Below, piece by piece: positions 6,419 to 14,059 of a stretch of 26,923 nt of DNA (positions are counted from its first letter, which is position 1; each line of letters opens with the position of its first letter). The notes beneath the pieces are model-generated. The model ran no database searches, was not told the DNA's origin, and saw only the letters and a program-made list of their open reading frames with translations. The position numbers and the translations under genes were made by a program. This DNA is from LBZV01 sp000993855 (GTDB lineage: Bacteria > Patescibacteriota > Microgenomatia > Curtissbacterales > GWA2-41-24), in the NCBI GenBank assembly GCA_964492425.1, contig CAZBKB010000013.1, positions 1 through 26,923 on the forward strand. The letters run 5' to 3'.

Positions 6419-7042
6419 ATTAAAAAATCGACAATTTTCTGGGTACTTTCAGTTTCCCTTTTTATTTCTGCCGTCGTTGTAGCATCATTTGTACTTGGAA
6501 CAAATAGCAATGATGAATCTTCAAATCATCCAGCCGAACATCATGAGGGTCAATCAATCTATGAAGATGAGTTTAATGCTCTATTGGGTAAACAAGCTCC
6601 GGATTTTACATTATATAATTATGACAGCAAAAAGGTAACATTAAGTGAGCAAAAAGGCAAAAAAGTAGTTTTATTCTTTACAGAAGGTGTAATGTGTTAC
6701 CCTTCATGTTGGAACCAAATCGCAGCATTTGGCAAGGATGAAATATTTAAAAAAGAAGATACTGTCATTTTTTCTATTGTTGTGGACACCAAAAACGAAT
6801 GGAAAAGAGCTATTGATAAAATGCCCGAGCTTGGCGCAACTACAGTCCTGTTCGATGCAAGCAAAACAATTTCAAAAGAATATGGTGTGCTTTCACTACC
6901 ATCTTCAATGCATAAAGGCCAATTTCCGGGACACACTTATCTAGTAATTGATAAAGAGGGAATAATTCGCTTCATCAAAGACGATCCTCAAATGGCTGTT
7001 AGAAATGATGAATTAAAAATCGAACTCGAGAAGTTAAATTAA
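6419..7042 (+). CDS. Membrane-anchored peroxiredoxin/AhpC-TSA-like thiol protein, apparent ATT start
   Basis: The protein has an N-terminal signal-anchor (IFWVLSVSLFISAVVVASFV), a His/acid-rich linker and an AhpC/TSA-type thioredoxin fold beginning LGKQAPDFTLYNYDSKKVTL. The active-site stretch FFTEGVMCYPSCWNQ puts Cys at 93 and 97 (CxxxC), the usual peroxidatic region, and SSMHKGQFPGHTYLVIDKEG follows as in the family. A conventional start is available only at TTG 6584, which would delete the whole anchor. The open frame extends back to ATT at 6419, preceded six bases earlier by a good ribosome binding site (AAGGTGA, 6406-6412) and followed by Lys-Lys-Ser, the normal look of a signal-anchor start. 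I therefore call a 207-residue protein beginning with ATT. A sequencing error (ATG read as ATT) is the alternative. It overlaps the next gene by one base. Confidence 0.78.
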   Translation: MKKSTIFWVLSVSLFISAVVVASFVLGTNSNDESSNHPAEHHEGQSIYEDEFNALLGKQAPDFTLYNYDSKKVTLSEQKGKKVVLFFTEGVMCYPSCWNQIAAFGKDEIFKKEDTVIFSIVVDTKNEWKRAIDKMPELGATTVLFDASKTISKEYGVLSLPSSMHKGQFPGHTYLVIDKEGIIRFIKDDPQMAVRNDELKIELEKLN

Positions 7043-7494
7043 TGACAGGGCAAAAGATTATCTCTGCATCAGCTCTTAAAGGGTTATTAGCAGCGTCTTT
7101 ACTTTTAATACTCTATTTTATAATTATCACTCTTATTTCAGGTTGGGGCTTTGCCAAAGACCAGTTTTCCAGATATTGGTATTTTGTGGTCACCTTGACG
7201 ATAGGATTTGGAATTCAGGTAGGATTTTATAGTTATTTAAAAAATTCCCTCAAGCATAAAATTTCACCAGAAGTAATCGCGACATCAGGAGTAACCTCAA
7301 CTGCTGCTATGGTAGCATGTTGCGCTCATTACCTGGTCAATGTTTTACCAATTTTAACAGTAGCAGGATTAATAGCGTTTATCAGTCAGTATCAAGTTCG
7401 CCTCTTTTGGATTGGATTAGTTTTCAATTTTACAGGGATTATCTATATGGCAAATAAGGTTTACCGATTTTTGAAAGAACATGACATATCTTAA
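7042..7494 (+). CDS. Four-helix membrane protein with a CCxH motif
   Basis: This 150-residue protein has about four membrane helices (near residues 13-34, 47-64, 83-112 and 116-141). Its most distinctive segment is TAAMVACCAHYLVNVLPIL, with adjacent C93-C94 and H96 in the middle of the third helix, recalling vicinal cysteines of membrane metal-transport proteins such as MerT, although I do not recognise the family. The start overlaps the previous stop (TAATG). Position after a CcdA-like and a peroxiredoxin-like gene suggests a role in copper or thiol chemistry in the membrane. Confidence 0.65.
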   Translation: MTGQKIISASALKGLLAASLLLILYFIIITLISGWGFAKDQFSRYWYFVVTLTIGFGIQVGFYSYLKNSLKHKISPEVIATSGVTSTAAMVACCAHYLVNVLPILTVAGLIAFISQYQVRLFWIGLVFNFTGIIYMANKVYRFLKEHDIS

Positions 7495-7582
7495 AGTAAT
7501 TGTATTTATCCTGGCAATTGTGACTAAAGGAGTTACAATTTTTATTGGCACCAGACAAATTGTTGGTAAAATAAATGTATGA
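7481..7582 (+). CDS. 33-residue single-helix membrane peptide
   Basis: A short gene overlaps the upstream gene by 14 bases and the downstream gene by four (ATGA). The peptide MTYLKVIVFILAIVTKGVTI continues to FIGTRQIVGKINV; most of it is one hydrophobic helix with basic residues at the end. The unbroken chain of overlaps supports translation, but no homology is recognised and it may be a coupling device only. Confidence 0.4.
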   Translation: MTYLKVIVFILAIVTKGVTIFIGTRQIVGKINV

Positions 7583-8199
7583 AGAGGACATTACTGGGCA
7601 TATTAATCGTATTTTTTATTCTCACTATATTCTTAATAATCACAATAATTATAATTAGCTTTAAAATTGTCAAACAAACGACTGACAGTATTAATTTCGC
7701 ACTTAAAAAAGATTTTCAAAAAGTTGTCAGAATTCCAGATGTTATACCACCGGAAACGAAAGGATTTAACAAAACTGTCTACATTTGGGAAATGGTAACA
7801 AATGAAGAGGAGATTACCAAGGTAAAATTTACCCACGACACTGCTTTTATAAAAAGCAGTGAAAAAATTAATGCAACTCTTGAAATGCCTCCCGGCTCTG
7901 ACCCCAGCATCTTTTTTAAAGTTTTACCAGCAGTAGTTGCCGACCCTCAAACAATAATTTCAATAACAGACGAGAAAAGACTTAACTTAGCTGCGAATAG
8001 TGATGCAGGCTACTCTAGCATACAACTTTTTGCTGACGAAAAATCCCAAAAGATTGTAAAGGTTGTATGGGAATTTGATAAAACTGCATTTGTTGACAAA
8101 AACAGCAATCTCTACAACAAAATATACAATTATCCCGAACCCCTTTTGCACATACTGTACAAAATACAAAGAGGAATTCTTCTAATCTTTTCAACCTAA
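7579..8199 (+). CDS. Membrane-anchored extracytoplasmic protein of unknown function
   Basis: This 206-residue protein has one strong N-terminal membrane helix (about residues 4-30) and a soluble domain of alternating strands, with no cysteine and no motif I recognise. A second hydrophobic segment is present at the end (LLHILYKIQRGILLIFST). It is the last gene of the copper island before the terminator and overlaps the previous peptide gene by four bases. Its role in copper handling is implied only by operon membership. Confidence 0.65.
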   Translation: MKRTLLGILIVFFILTIFLIITIIIISFKIVKQTTDSINFALKKDFQKVVRIPDVIPPETKGFNKTVYIWEMVTNEEEITKVKFTHDTAFIKSSEKINATLEMPPGSDPSIFFKVLPAVVADPQTIISITDEKRLNLAANSDAGYSSIQLFADEKSQKIVKVVWEFDKTAFVDKNSNLYNKIYNYPEPLLHILYKIQRGILLIFST

Positions 8200-8205
8200 A
8201 AGCCA

Positions 8206-8254
8206 GAAAAACCCCAATTGACAAGAAAAGAAAATTCGTCTTGGGGGTTTTTCC
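8206..8254. terminator. Bidirectional intrinsic terminator
   Basis: AAAAACCCCAA (8207-8217) pairs with TTGGGGGTTTTT (8241-8252) around a loop of about 23 bases with one extra G. Both strands end in a T-run, so it can stop the rightward copper operon and the leftward DUF5679 gene. Confidence 0.75.
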
Positions 8255-8267
8255 GTTCGGTTATAAA

Positions 8268-8408
8268 CTAACCACCGATCTTAAACATAGATGTTCCACA
8301 AACTGGACATTTACCCTTAAGAGCTGGTTTACCGTTCTTCATAGTAACCTTTTGAGCGTTTGGGTCATCCCTCTTCTCTCGACACTTAACACAATACATT
8401 GTTGCCAT
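8268..8408 (-). CDS. DUF5679 zinc-ribbon protein
   Basis: This 46-residue protein carries YCVKC near its N-terminus and CPVCGTSMFKIGG at its end, giving a four-cysteine zinc ribbon. The pattern YCVKCREKR-x-VT-KNGKPALKG-CPVCGTSMFKI is that of DUF5679, common in CPR bacteria and Chloroflexi; its function is unknown. GGAGGTG ends five bases before the ATG, an excellent ribosome binding site. It converges on the copper operon and shares its terminator. A clear promoter lies about 80 bases upstream. Confidence 0.88.
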   Translation of the reverse strand: MATMYCVKCREKRDDPNAQKVTMKNGKPALKGKCPVCGTSMFKIGG

Positions 8409-8488
8409 TTAAATCACCTCCTTTTAGACAGAAAATATAGACTGAAGCCCCTTCCTATTTTGAGGCTGTTTAGCTTCAACTAGCTTCA

Positions 8489-8518
8489 ACCATAGCACAT
8501 GCAAAAAATCAAAGTCAA
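8489..8518 (-). promoter_or_regulatory. Promoter of the DUF5679 gene, with a tandem repeat
   Basis: Reading leftward, TTGACT (8518-8513) and TATGGT (8494-8489) are separated by 18 bases. The leader of about 75 bases begins with an exact tandem 10-mer (TAGCTTCAAC twice on the + strand, 8471-8490), one helical turn apart, touching the -10 box. Confidence 0.55.
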
Positions 8519-8559
8519 GCGAGGCTAAGCAAAGCTATTTTTTTTAAAAATTTATGGGC

Positions 8560-8829
8560 CTATCTAAAAAGAGGTATTTTTGAAAATTTCAAGGCTATTT
8601 GAAGCCCTATAATTACACAAGCAAGCAAAATTATTCTAGCCATTTCATTTTTTACTCCAACGCTGTCAAAGGCACTCGAAGCTATTACTGCCTCTTTATT
8701 TTTTTTAGTTTCTACAACGTCAACCTTGCTCTTATCATCAGCTTTTGAATATGTCAAGAAACCGCTCTCAATGATTTTTACCCGATGTTTTAAAGCAGCA
8801 ATCTTTCTGCTCTTTGTTTTAAATGGCAT
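8560..8829 (-). CDS. Small C-tail-anchored protein
   Basis: This 89-residue protein has a basic N-terminus (MPFKTKSRKIAALKHRVK), a charged middle rich in Asp, Lys and Ser, and one hydrophobic helix near the end (about 65-82, ARIILLACVIIGLQIALKF). It looks like a tail-anchored membrane protein with a cytoplasmic N-terminal part. I associate the MPFKTK start with small unannotated CPR proteins but know no function. TATTAT (8848-8843) lies 13 bases before the ATG, so the transcript would be nearly leaderless. It diverges from the DUF4446 gene. Confidence 0.6.
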   Translation of the reverse strand: MPFKTKSRKIAALKHRVKIIESGFLTYSKADDKSKVDVVETKKNKEAVIASSAFDSVGVKNEMARIILLACVIIGLQIALKFSKIPLFR

Positions 8830-8870
8830 TTATTTCATCCATATAATAGCACAACTCTCAAATCAACTCG

Positions 8871-8899
8871 TTGACTTAAAGAAAAAGCCATGGTAAAAG
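8871..8899 (+). promoter_or_regulatory. Promoter of the DUF4446-DUF3048 genes
   Basis: TTGACT (8871-8876) and TAAAAG (8894-8899) have a 17-base spacer, giving a leader of about 19 bases. The -35 box overlaps an inverted repeat, TCAAC-TC-GTTGA (8863-8874), in the divergent intergenic region. Confidence 0.5.
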
Positions 8900-8924
8900 A
8901 TTGGAGTAATTAATTTGTCCAAAC

Positions 8925-9398
8925 ATGCAAGTCACCGAGCTGGATATCTATTTTATTTTATTAACGGCAGTTATAGTTTGGAACCTTGGCCTAAGTGTAT
9001 ATCTTTTACAATCAGTTGCAAGGTATAAAAAATTGACACATGGTACAAACAATAGGAATCTGGAACAAATTGTTGACAAACTCATAGACAAGCTAGAAAT
9101 AAATGAAGCAAATGTTTCTCAAATATCTCAAAGTCTTGTTGGGTTTCAAAAGAGATCCTCAGGGTTTTTACAGAAAATAGGAATCTTACGTTTCAACCCT
9201 TTTGAAGAGTCAGGTGGAGATCAAAGTTTTGCAATTGCATTATTAGACGGTGAAGAAAGCGGGTTTATAATTTCATCACTACATTCAAGAAGCGGGACTC
9301 GTATTTACGCAAAAGAAATTAGAAGTGGCAAGAGCATGGCGCATACACTCTCAAAAGAAGAAAAAGAAACTCTTGATAAAGCATTGAGAAGAAAATAA
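8925..9398 (+). CDS. DUF4446 membrane-anchored protein
   Basis: This 157-residue protein has one N-terminal membrane helix (about residues 7-29), a coiled-coil-like stretch (about 43-75) and a C-terminal domain with the DUF4446 hallmark: LRFNPFEESGGDQSFAIALL, then SGFIISSLHSRSGTRIYAKEI. The domain is probably cytoplasmic or at the membrane face; its function is unknown. No ribosome binding site lies close to the ATG, in line with the short leader predicted from the promoter. The next gene follows after 27 bases and has its own -10-like box. Confidence 0.85.
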   Translation: MQVTELDIYFILLTAVIVWNLGLSVYLLQSVARYKKLTHGTNNRNLEQIVDKLIDKLEINEANVSQISQSLVGFQKRSSGFLQKIGILRFNPFEESGGDQSFAIALLDGEESGFIISSLHSRSGTRIYAKEIRSGKSMAHTLSKEEKETLDKALRRK

Positions 9399-9425
9399 AA
9401 ACAAATTAAGGTAAAATAATATTTA

Positions 9426-10553
9426 ATGAGCTTTCTGCCCTCTGGAAAATTAAGGATATTAATAGGATGCGTAGCTCTTTATGTTGTCTCAGTCGGGGTT
9501 TCGTTTGTAGCCTTTAGTCTTTTTCTAAAGACGTCGATTAGTATAAATACACCGTTCGGGAGCCTAACTGATGTAACTTCCGAAAACGAGGGAGGAATTA
9601 AAGACCAACCCTGTCCATTAAACGGAGCAATGTATACAAAAACAAGAAAAGACCAGTGGAAGACAAGAAGACCGCTTGGCGTAATGGTTGAAAACCATTT
9701 AGATGCCAGACCTACTCTAGGCCTCTCGCGCTCAGATGTAATTTACGAAGCGATAGCAGAAAGCGGAATTACCCGTTTCTTAGCAATCTATCTTTGTCAG
9801 GATGCAGGCGATATTGCACCAATCAGAAGTGCCCGCACGTACTACATTGATTGGCTTTCCGAGTATGATGCTGCCTATGCACACATCGGAGGGGCAAACA
9901 GACCAGGGCCTGCCAACGCTCTTGGTCAAATAAGGGATTACAGCATAAAAGATATGGATCAATTTGGTCTTGGATTTCCAACATATTGGAGAGGAACGGA
10001 CAAACTTGCTCCCCACAATGTTCACTCGACAACCAAAAAACTCTGGGAAGCTGCCGAAGAACGAGGCTTTGGACCAAAAGATGAAAATGGTAAGCAATGG
10101 GATGAAAGCTTCACCGAATGGAAATTTAAGGACGATACTCCACTTGACAAACGGGGGGACCAAAGCCCAATTACAGTCCCATTTAGACCAAATGCTCCCG
10201 ATTATACAGTCACATGGATTTACGACAAAGAGGCTAATATGTATAGAAGGACACATGGTGAAACTGCTCAAATGGACCCAATCACGAATGAGCAATTATC
10301 GGCCAAAAACATTATTGTGCAATTTGCACAAGAAAGGTTTTTAAATGATGAAGAAGGTCATCTGCTTTACACGACTATAAGTTCTGGTAATGCCCTAATT
10401 TTTATGGACGGGAATGTTATAAAAGGTAAGTGGAATAAAGCCAGTCGTACTGCAAGGACTAAATTCATAGATTCCAAAGGCAAAGAAATTGAGCTGAATC
10501 GTGGACAAGTATGGATTCAAACAACTCCTGCCACGAATGATGTAGAATATTAA
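9426..10553 (+). CDS. DUF3048 (YerB-like) extracytoplasmic protein
   Basis: This 375-residue protein has an N-terminal signal-anchor (about residues 9-35) and a large outer domain. RRPLGVMVENHLDARPTLGL, then SRSDVIYEAIAESGITRFLA, is the DUF3048 N-terminal signature, and PIRSARTYYIDWLSEYDAAYAHIGG continues it. The C-terminal half, ending in a short beta-rich part after GNALIFMDGNVIKGKWNK, matches the usual second DUF3048 domain. YerB-type proteins are cell-envelope proteins of unknown function. TAAAAT lies eight bases before the ATG, so a leaderless transcript is possible besides read-through from the gene before. Confidence 0.85.
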   Translation: MSFLPSGKLRILIGCVALYVVSVGVSFVAFSLFLKTSISINTPFGSLTDVTSENEGGIKDQPCPLNGAMYTKTRKDQWKTRRPLGVMVENHLDARPTLGLSRSDVIYEAIAESGITRFLAIYLCQDAGDIAPIRSARTYYIDWLSEYDAAYAHIGGANRPGPANALGQIRDYSIKDMDQFGLGFPTYWRGTDKLAPHNVHSTTKKLWEAAEERGFGPKDENGKQWDESFTEWKFKDDTPLDKRGDQSPITVPFRPNAPDYTVTWIYDKEANMYRRTHGETAQMDPITNEQLSAKNIIVQFAQERFLNDEEGHLLYTTISSGNALIFMDGNVIKGKWNKASRTARTKFIDSKGKEIELNRGQVWIQTTPATNDVEY

Positions 10554-10638
10554 GTTGTCCAAAGTCTCGTCCACGACAATAATAATTTTGCTCATTGGAG
10601 AATCTGCTCAAATTTAAATTAGCCTGCCAAATAAATAT

Positions 10639-11217
10639 ATGATAATTGATATCCTTATCTCTAAAGTAAGAGTAAAAATTTTCGAGCTATTCTTAGGCAA
10701 CCCAGGTCAGTCTTATCATGTTCGTGATATTGTGAGGCGTGTTGACGAAGAAATTAACGCAGTTCGACGAGAGCTAGCAAGACTTGAAAAAACAGGATTT
10801 GTGCATAGCGAATGGCGCGCGAACCGTCGATACTATTCAGTTAAAAAAGATTACATGTTCTTTTCCGAATTTCTTTCAATGGTCAACAAAAGCATAGGAT
10901 TAGGTGGCACAATAATTAAAAATAAATCAAAACTCGGGAAAATCAACTACGCAATGTTGTCTGGCTCATTCGTTCGCGGTAAGCCTTATTCGCAAAATGA
11001 AGTAGACATTTTTATCGTCGGCACTATTGTTCTACCAGAACTATCATCTATTATTAAAGAAGAAGAGGCAAGAAGAAACCGCGAAATTAACTTTACTCCA
11101 ATGACCGAAGAAGAATTTAATTTTAGAAAAGCGCGTCGTGACCCTTTCGTGCTTGGTATTCTTTCAAAACCGCGTGTTATGCTGATTGGCGACGAAGAAG
11201 AAATGGTTAAACTTTAA
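10639..11217 (+). CDS. Winged-helix plus nucleotidyltransferase-fold regulator
   Basis: This 192-residue protein joins an N-terminal winged helix (residues 1-70, with YHVRDIVRRVDEEINAVRRE as the recognition part and RRYYSVKK as the wing) to a small nucleotidyltransferase-fold domain. The latter begins LSGSFVRGKPYSQNEVDIFIVG (109-128), where the family has GS and then two metal-binding Asp in D-x-D. Here the first Asp is Glu (E121-V-D123), so catalysis may be weak or absent. Similar HTH-MNT proteins occur in archaea and CPR; some MNT-like proteins are antitoxins. No partner toxin gene is adjacent; secD follows after 12 bases. It may sense a ligand to regulate nearby genes. Confidence 0.75.
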   Translation: MIIDILISKVRVKIFELFLGNPGQSYHVRDIVRRVDEEINAVRRELARLEKTGFVHSEWRANRRYYSVKKDYMFFSEFLSMVNKSIGLGGTIIKNKSKLGKINYAMLSGSFVRGKPYSQNEVDIFIVGTIVLPELSSIIKEEEARRNREINFTPMTEEEFNFRKARRDPFVLGILSKPRVMLIGDEEEMVKL

Positions 11218-11229
11218 GATCATCTGTCC

Positions 11230-12540
11230 ATGTACAAAAAACCGCGCTTAATCTTACTTGTTATTATTGGCTTTACGATAACTGCAGCCTATATCAATTT
11301 ACCAACAATCAAACTGTTAGGCCGTGACGTAAAGCATCCGCAAATCCAAACTAAATACATCAGTCGTGACTTAGAGCCAAAACTTGGCCTCGATCTTGCT
11401 GGTGGTATTCAGCTGACTATGTCAGCAGACATGCAAAATATTGCCGAAGCAGACCGTGATAGTGCACTTGAATCAGCTCAAGTAGTCGTAGAAAACAGAG
11501 TTAACTCTTTGGGAGTAGCGGAAGCTATTGTCCAAACGGCAAGAACCGAAAACCAATACCGTCTGATCATCGAAATACCCGGTATATCAAATGCCGAAAA
11601 AGCCTTGACAACAGTGAGAAAAACTGCACACTTAGAATTTAAAACTTTAAAACAAGATGCAATAACTGATGCAACTGCAGAAGCGTCAATAGGAAGTTAT
11701 GAGAGCACCGGCCTGACAGGTCGTGATCTAAGAAGAGCACAAGCTCAACCAAGCCAAGATCCGCAAAACCCTGGATATGTTGTAAATCTTGAATTCAATG
11801 AAGAAGGTGCGCAAAAACTCGCAAATATTACCCAAAATCATTTAAACGAGCCAATGGCAATGTTTTTAGATGACACACCAATTTCCTGGCCGCCACCGAC
11901 AATACAGGCAGTGATCACCGATGGTAAAGCCCAAATAAGCGGCAAATTTGACTCCACAGCTGCAAAAAATTTGGCTATCCAGCTTAATGCTGGAGCCCTA
12001 CCGGTACCACTGCTCATCGAAAGTCAAACAAGAGTTGGGCCTACAATTGGCCAATCAGCAATAGACAAAAGTATTTTAGCAACCGCAATCGGCCTCATAT
12101 CTGTTGCTGTTTTCATGATTGTTTACTACAGAATCTTAGGACTTTTTGCTGTATCCGCATTGCTCATTTATACCCTTATAGTTTTTTCCATTTTCAAGCT
12201 AATTCCAGTAACTTTAACCCTTGCCGGTGTTGCCGGTTTTGTACTTTCAATAGGTATGGCTGTAGACGCAAACATTCTTATCTTCGAACGCATAAAAGAA
12301 GAATTAAAATGGGGAAAACCCAAACACGAAGCGCTTTATGCAGGTTTTGATAGAGCTTGGTCATCAATCCGCGACTCTAACGTTTCTTCGCTCATAACAA
12401 CCGCGATTCTCTTTAATTTTGGTACAGGTCCAGTAAAAGGCTTTGCTCTTACTTTGGCAATTGGGATTTTAGTCTCGATGTTTTCAGCAATCACAGTAAC
12501 TAGAAACTTACTTAAAATGTTTTGGATAGGGAGGATTTAA
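11230..12540 (+). CDS. secD: Protein translocase subunit SecD
   Basis: SecD is a membrane protein that, with SecF, uses the proton gradient to help draw secreted proteins through SecYEG. The 436 residues show an N-terminal helix, the conserved periplasmic-side motif LGLDLAGGIQL (52-62), the P1 domain and then five C-terminal helices carrying DANILIFERIKEEL, typical of RND-type SecD. It is shorter than the 615-residue E. coli protein, as is usual in bacteria with a small P1 domain. No ribosome binding site precedes the ATG. It forms a pair with secF. Confidence 0.95.
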   Translation: MYKKPRLILLVIIGFTITAAYINLPTIKLLGRDVKHPQIQTKYISRDLEPKLGLDLAGGIQLTMSADMQNIAEADRDSALESAQVVVENRVNSLGVAEAIVQTARTENQYRLIIEIPGISNAEKALTTVRKTAHLEFKTLKQDAITDATAEASIGSYESTGLTGRDLRRAQAQPSQDPQNPGYVVNLEFNEEGAQKLANITQNHLNEPMAMFLDDTPISWPPPTIQAVITDGKAQISGKFDSTAAKNLAIQLNAGALPVPLLIESQTRVGPTIGQSAIDKSILATAIGLISVAVFMIVYYRILGLFAVSALLIYTLIVFSIFKLIPVTLTLAGVAGFVLSIGMAVDANILIFERIKEELKWGKPKHEALYAGFDRAWSSIRDSNVSSLITTAILFNFGTGPVKGFALTLAIGILVSMFSAITVTRNLLKMFWIGRI

Positions 12541-12562
12541 AAATTAAGAATTTAAAATTATC

Positions 12563-13456
12563 ATGAATATCATAAAATATCGCAATATATTCTTTATCAC
12601 ATCACTAGTCGTTCTTGTACCTGGCTTTATTGCACTGTCTATATGGGGTCTTAGACTAGGCATAGATTTTATAGGTGGTACTCTCTGGGAAGTTAGATTC
12701 ATAGAGAAAAAAGAAGAACCTAGCAGGGAAGCATTTCAACATTTTTTAAATGAAAACGGTTTTGAAGTATCATCAACTTCTCAAACTACAGAGGACGCAA
12801 TTTTAGTTAGGTCCAAAGTTGTTCAGGAAGAAAAAATTAACCAGATTAAATCAGATGTGATAGAAAAATACGGTCAGATAGAAGATATACGTTTTGAAAC
12901 AGTTGGTCCCATAATATCAAGCGAACTTACCCAAAAAGCTTTCCTGGCTGTAGGAATTTCAATTTTAGCGATTCTTACCTATATTACCTGGGCGTTCAGG
13001 AAGATTCCCAAGCCAGCATCATCACTGGCATTTGGCTTTGCAACCATAATTGCGCTTGTCCACGATGTCATAGTAGTTATGGGAGTTTTTGCAATCTTAG
13101 GACATATTGCGAATATTGAGGTCGATTCACTTTTTATAACTGCCCTTTTAACGGTAATAGGTTTTTCAGTTCACGATACAATTGTGGTATTTGATAGAAT
13201 CCGCGAGAATTTAATCAAACACACAAGTATCTCCTTTGAAGGTATTGTCAACGATTCACTCTTGCAAACCCTTGGCCGCTCACTCAATACTTCACTCACA
13301 GCAATTTTTGTTCTTATAGCACTTTTCCTTTTTGGTGGGGAAAGTATAAAGACCTTTGTTTTGGCGCTCTTAATAGGAATAATTTCTGGAACTTACTCTT
13401 CAATTTTTAATGCCGCACCTCTTTTGGTGGTTTGGCACAACATACAGAAAAAATAA
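12563..13456 (+). CDS. secF: Protein translocase subunit SecF
   Basis: This 297-residue partner of SecD has an N-terminal helix, the motif LGIDFIGGTLWEVRF (32-46), a small outer domain and five C-terminal helices with SVHDTIVVFDRIREN. These are the family hallmarks in order, and the length is normal. It starts 22 bases after secD in the usual gene order. It ends two bases before the stop of the converging membrane-protein gene, and no hairpin terminator separates them. Confidence 0.95.
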   Translation: MNIIKYRNIFFITSLVVLVPGFIALSIWGLRLGIDFIGGTLWEVRFIEKKEEPSREAFQHFLNENGFEVSSTSQTTEDAILVRSKVVQEEKINQIKSDVIEKYGQIEDIRFETVGPIISSELTQKAFLAVGISILAILTYITWAFRKIPKPASSLAFGFATIIALVHDVIVVMGVFAILGHIANIEVDSLFITALLTVIGFSVHDTIVVFDRIRENLIKHTSISFEGIVNDSLLQTLGRSLNTSLTAIFVLIALFLFGGESIKTFVLALLIGIISGTYSSIFNAAPLLVVWHNIQKK

Positions 13457-13458
13457 TT

Positions 13459-14010
13459 TTATTTAGAAAATTGTCTTTTAATGATTTGTTGCGTAATAGT
13501 ATAACCTACAATAAGAAGCACAACATAAACTACTAATATTTGCATAGGTTTCCAACTTTGTCGTCCAACTGCACCCAAAAAAAGCACAAAATACCATGAA
13601 ACAGTTGCAATTGTACCAAATGGTGCCCCATAAACAGCCACTTTTTTCAAATTCTTACTCCTGTTTGCCCAGTCTTCTGCTGATAACTTTGAAAGTTTAG
13701 GTCGGAGCAGAGTATTCATAAATATTCCATTGATCGTTATTATTCCAACAATAGCCATTTTTGTAAGTATTTTTCCACTTCCCCATAAAACAGGTTTACT
13801 TATCATAAAATAAAGGCCACTTGCAATTAAAAGAATTAATGCAGCTGTTATCATTAGACTGTAGATTTTTGTACTCTTAAGATATGCAACCCCTAAATCA
13901 CGGTCTCCAATAGCCATTGTGAACTGAAGATCATTAACAGTTACAGTACCAACACCAATAACAGACCCGATAATATGTAAAAAAATGACGAACGTATAAG
14001 GATCAATCAT
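13459..14010 (-). CDS. Integral membrane protein, DUF2269-like
   Basis: This 183-residue protein has about five membrane helices (near 5-25, 50-70, 83-103, 129-149 and 158-175). The N-terminal FVIFLHIIGSVIGVGTVTVNDLQF has a His in the first helix followed by a Gly-rich stretch, as in DUF2269-type or related predicted membrane proteins that may bind haem; that assignment is tentative. It has its own promoter and converges on secF. Confidence 0.65.
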   Translation of the reverse strand: MIDPYTFVIFLHIIGSVIGVGTVTVNDLQFTMAIGDRDLGVAYLKSTKIYSLMITAALILLIASGLYFMISKPVLWGSGKILTKMAIVGIITINGIFMNTLLRPKLSKLSAEDWANRSKNLKKVAVYGAPFGTIATVSWYFVLFLGAVGRQSWKPMQILVVYVVLLIVGYTITQQIIKRQFSK

Positions 14011-14030
14011 ATTGTTAATTTTCTAGGTAA

Positions 14031-14059
14031 ATTCTGATCTAGTAATAAATAATTGTCAA
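14031..14059 (-). promoter_or_regulatory. Promoter of the DUF2269-like gene
   Basis: Reading leftward, TTGACA (14059-14054) and CAGAAT (14036-14031) are 17 bases apart. The leader would be about 14 bases. The -35 box overlaps the stop codon of the upstream cca-type gene. Confidence 0.5.

Noticed and set aside
8241..8483. 80-codon open frame on the plus strand
   Set aside because: It is antisense to the DUF5679 gene and begins inside the terminator; the minus strand has a perfect ribosome binding site and the zinc-ribbon motif.
9780..10295. 171-codon open frame on the minus strand
   Set aside because: It is antisense to the DUF3048 gene and has no promoter, ribosome binding site or recognisable motif.
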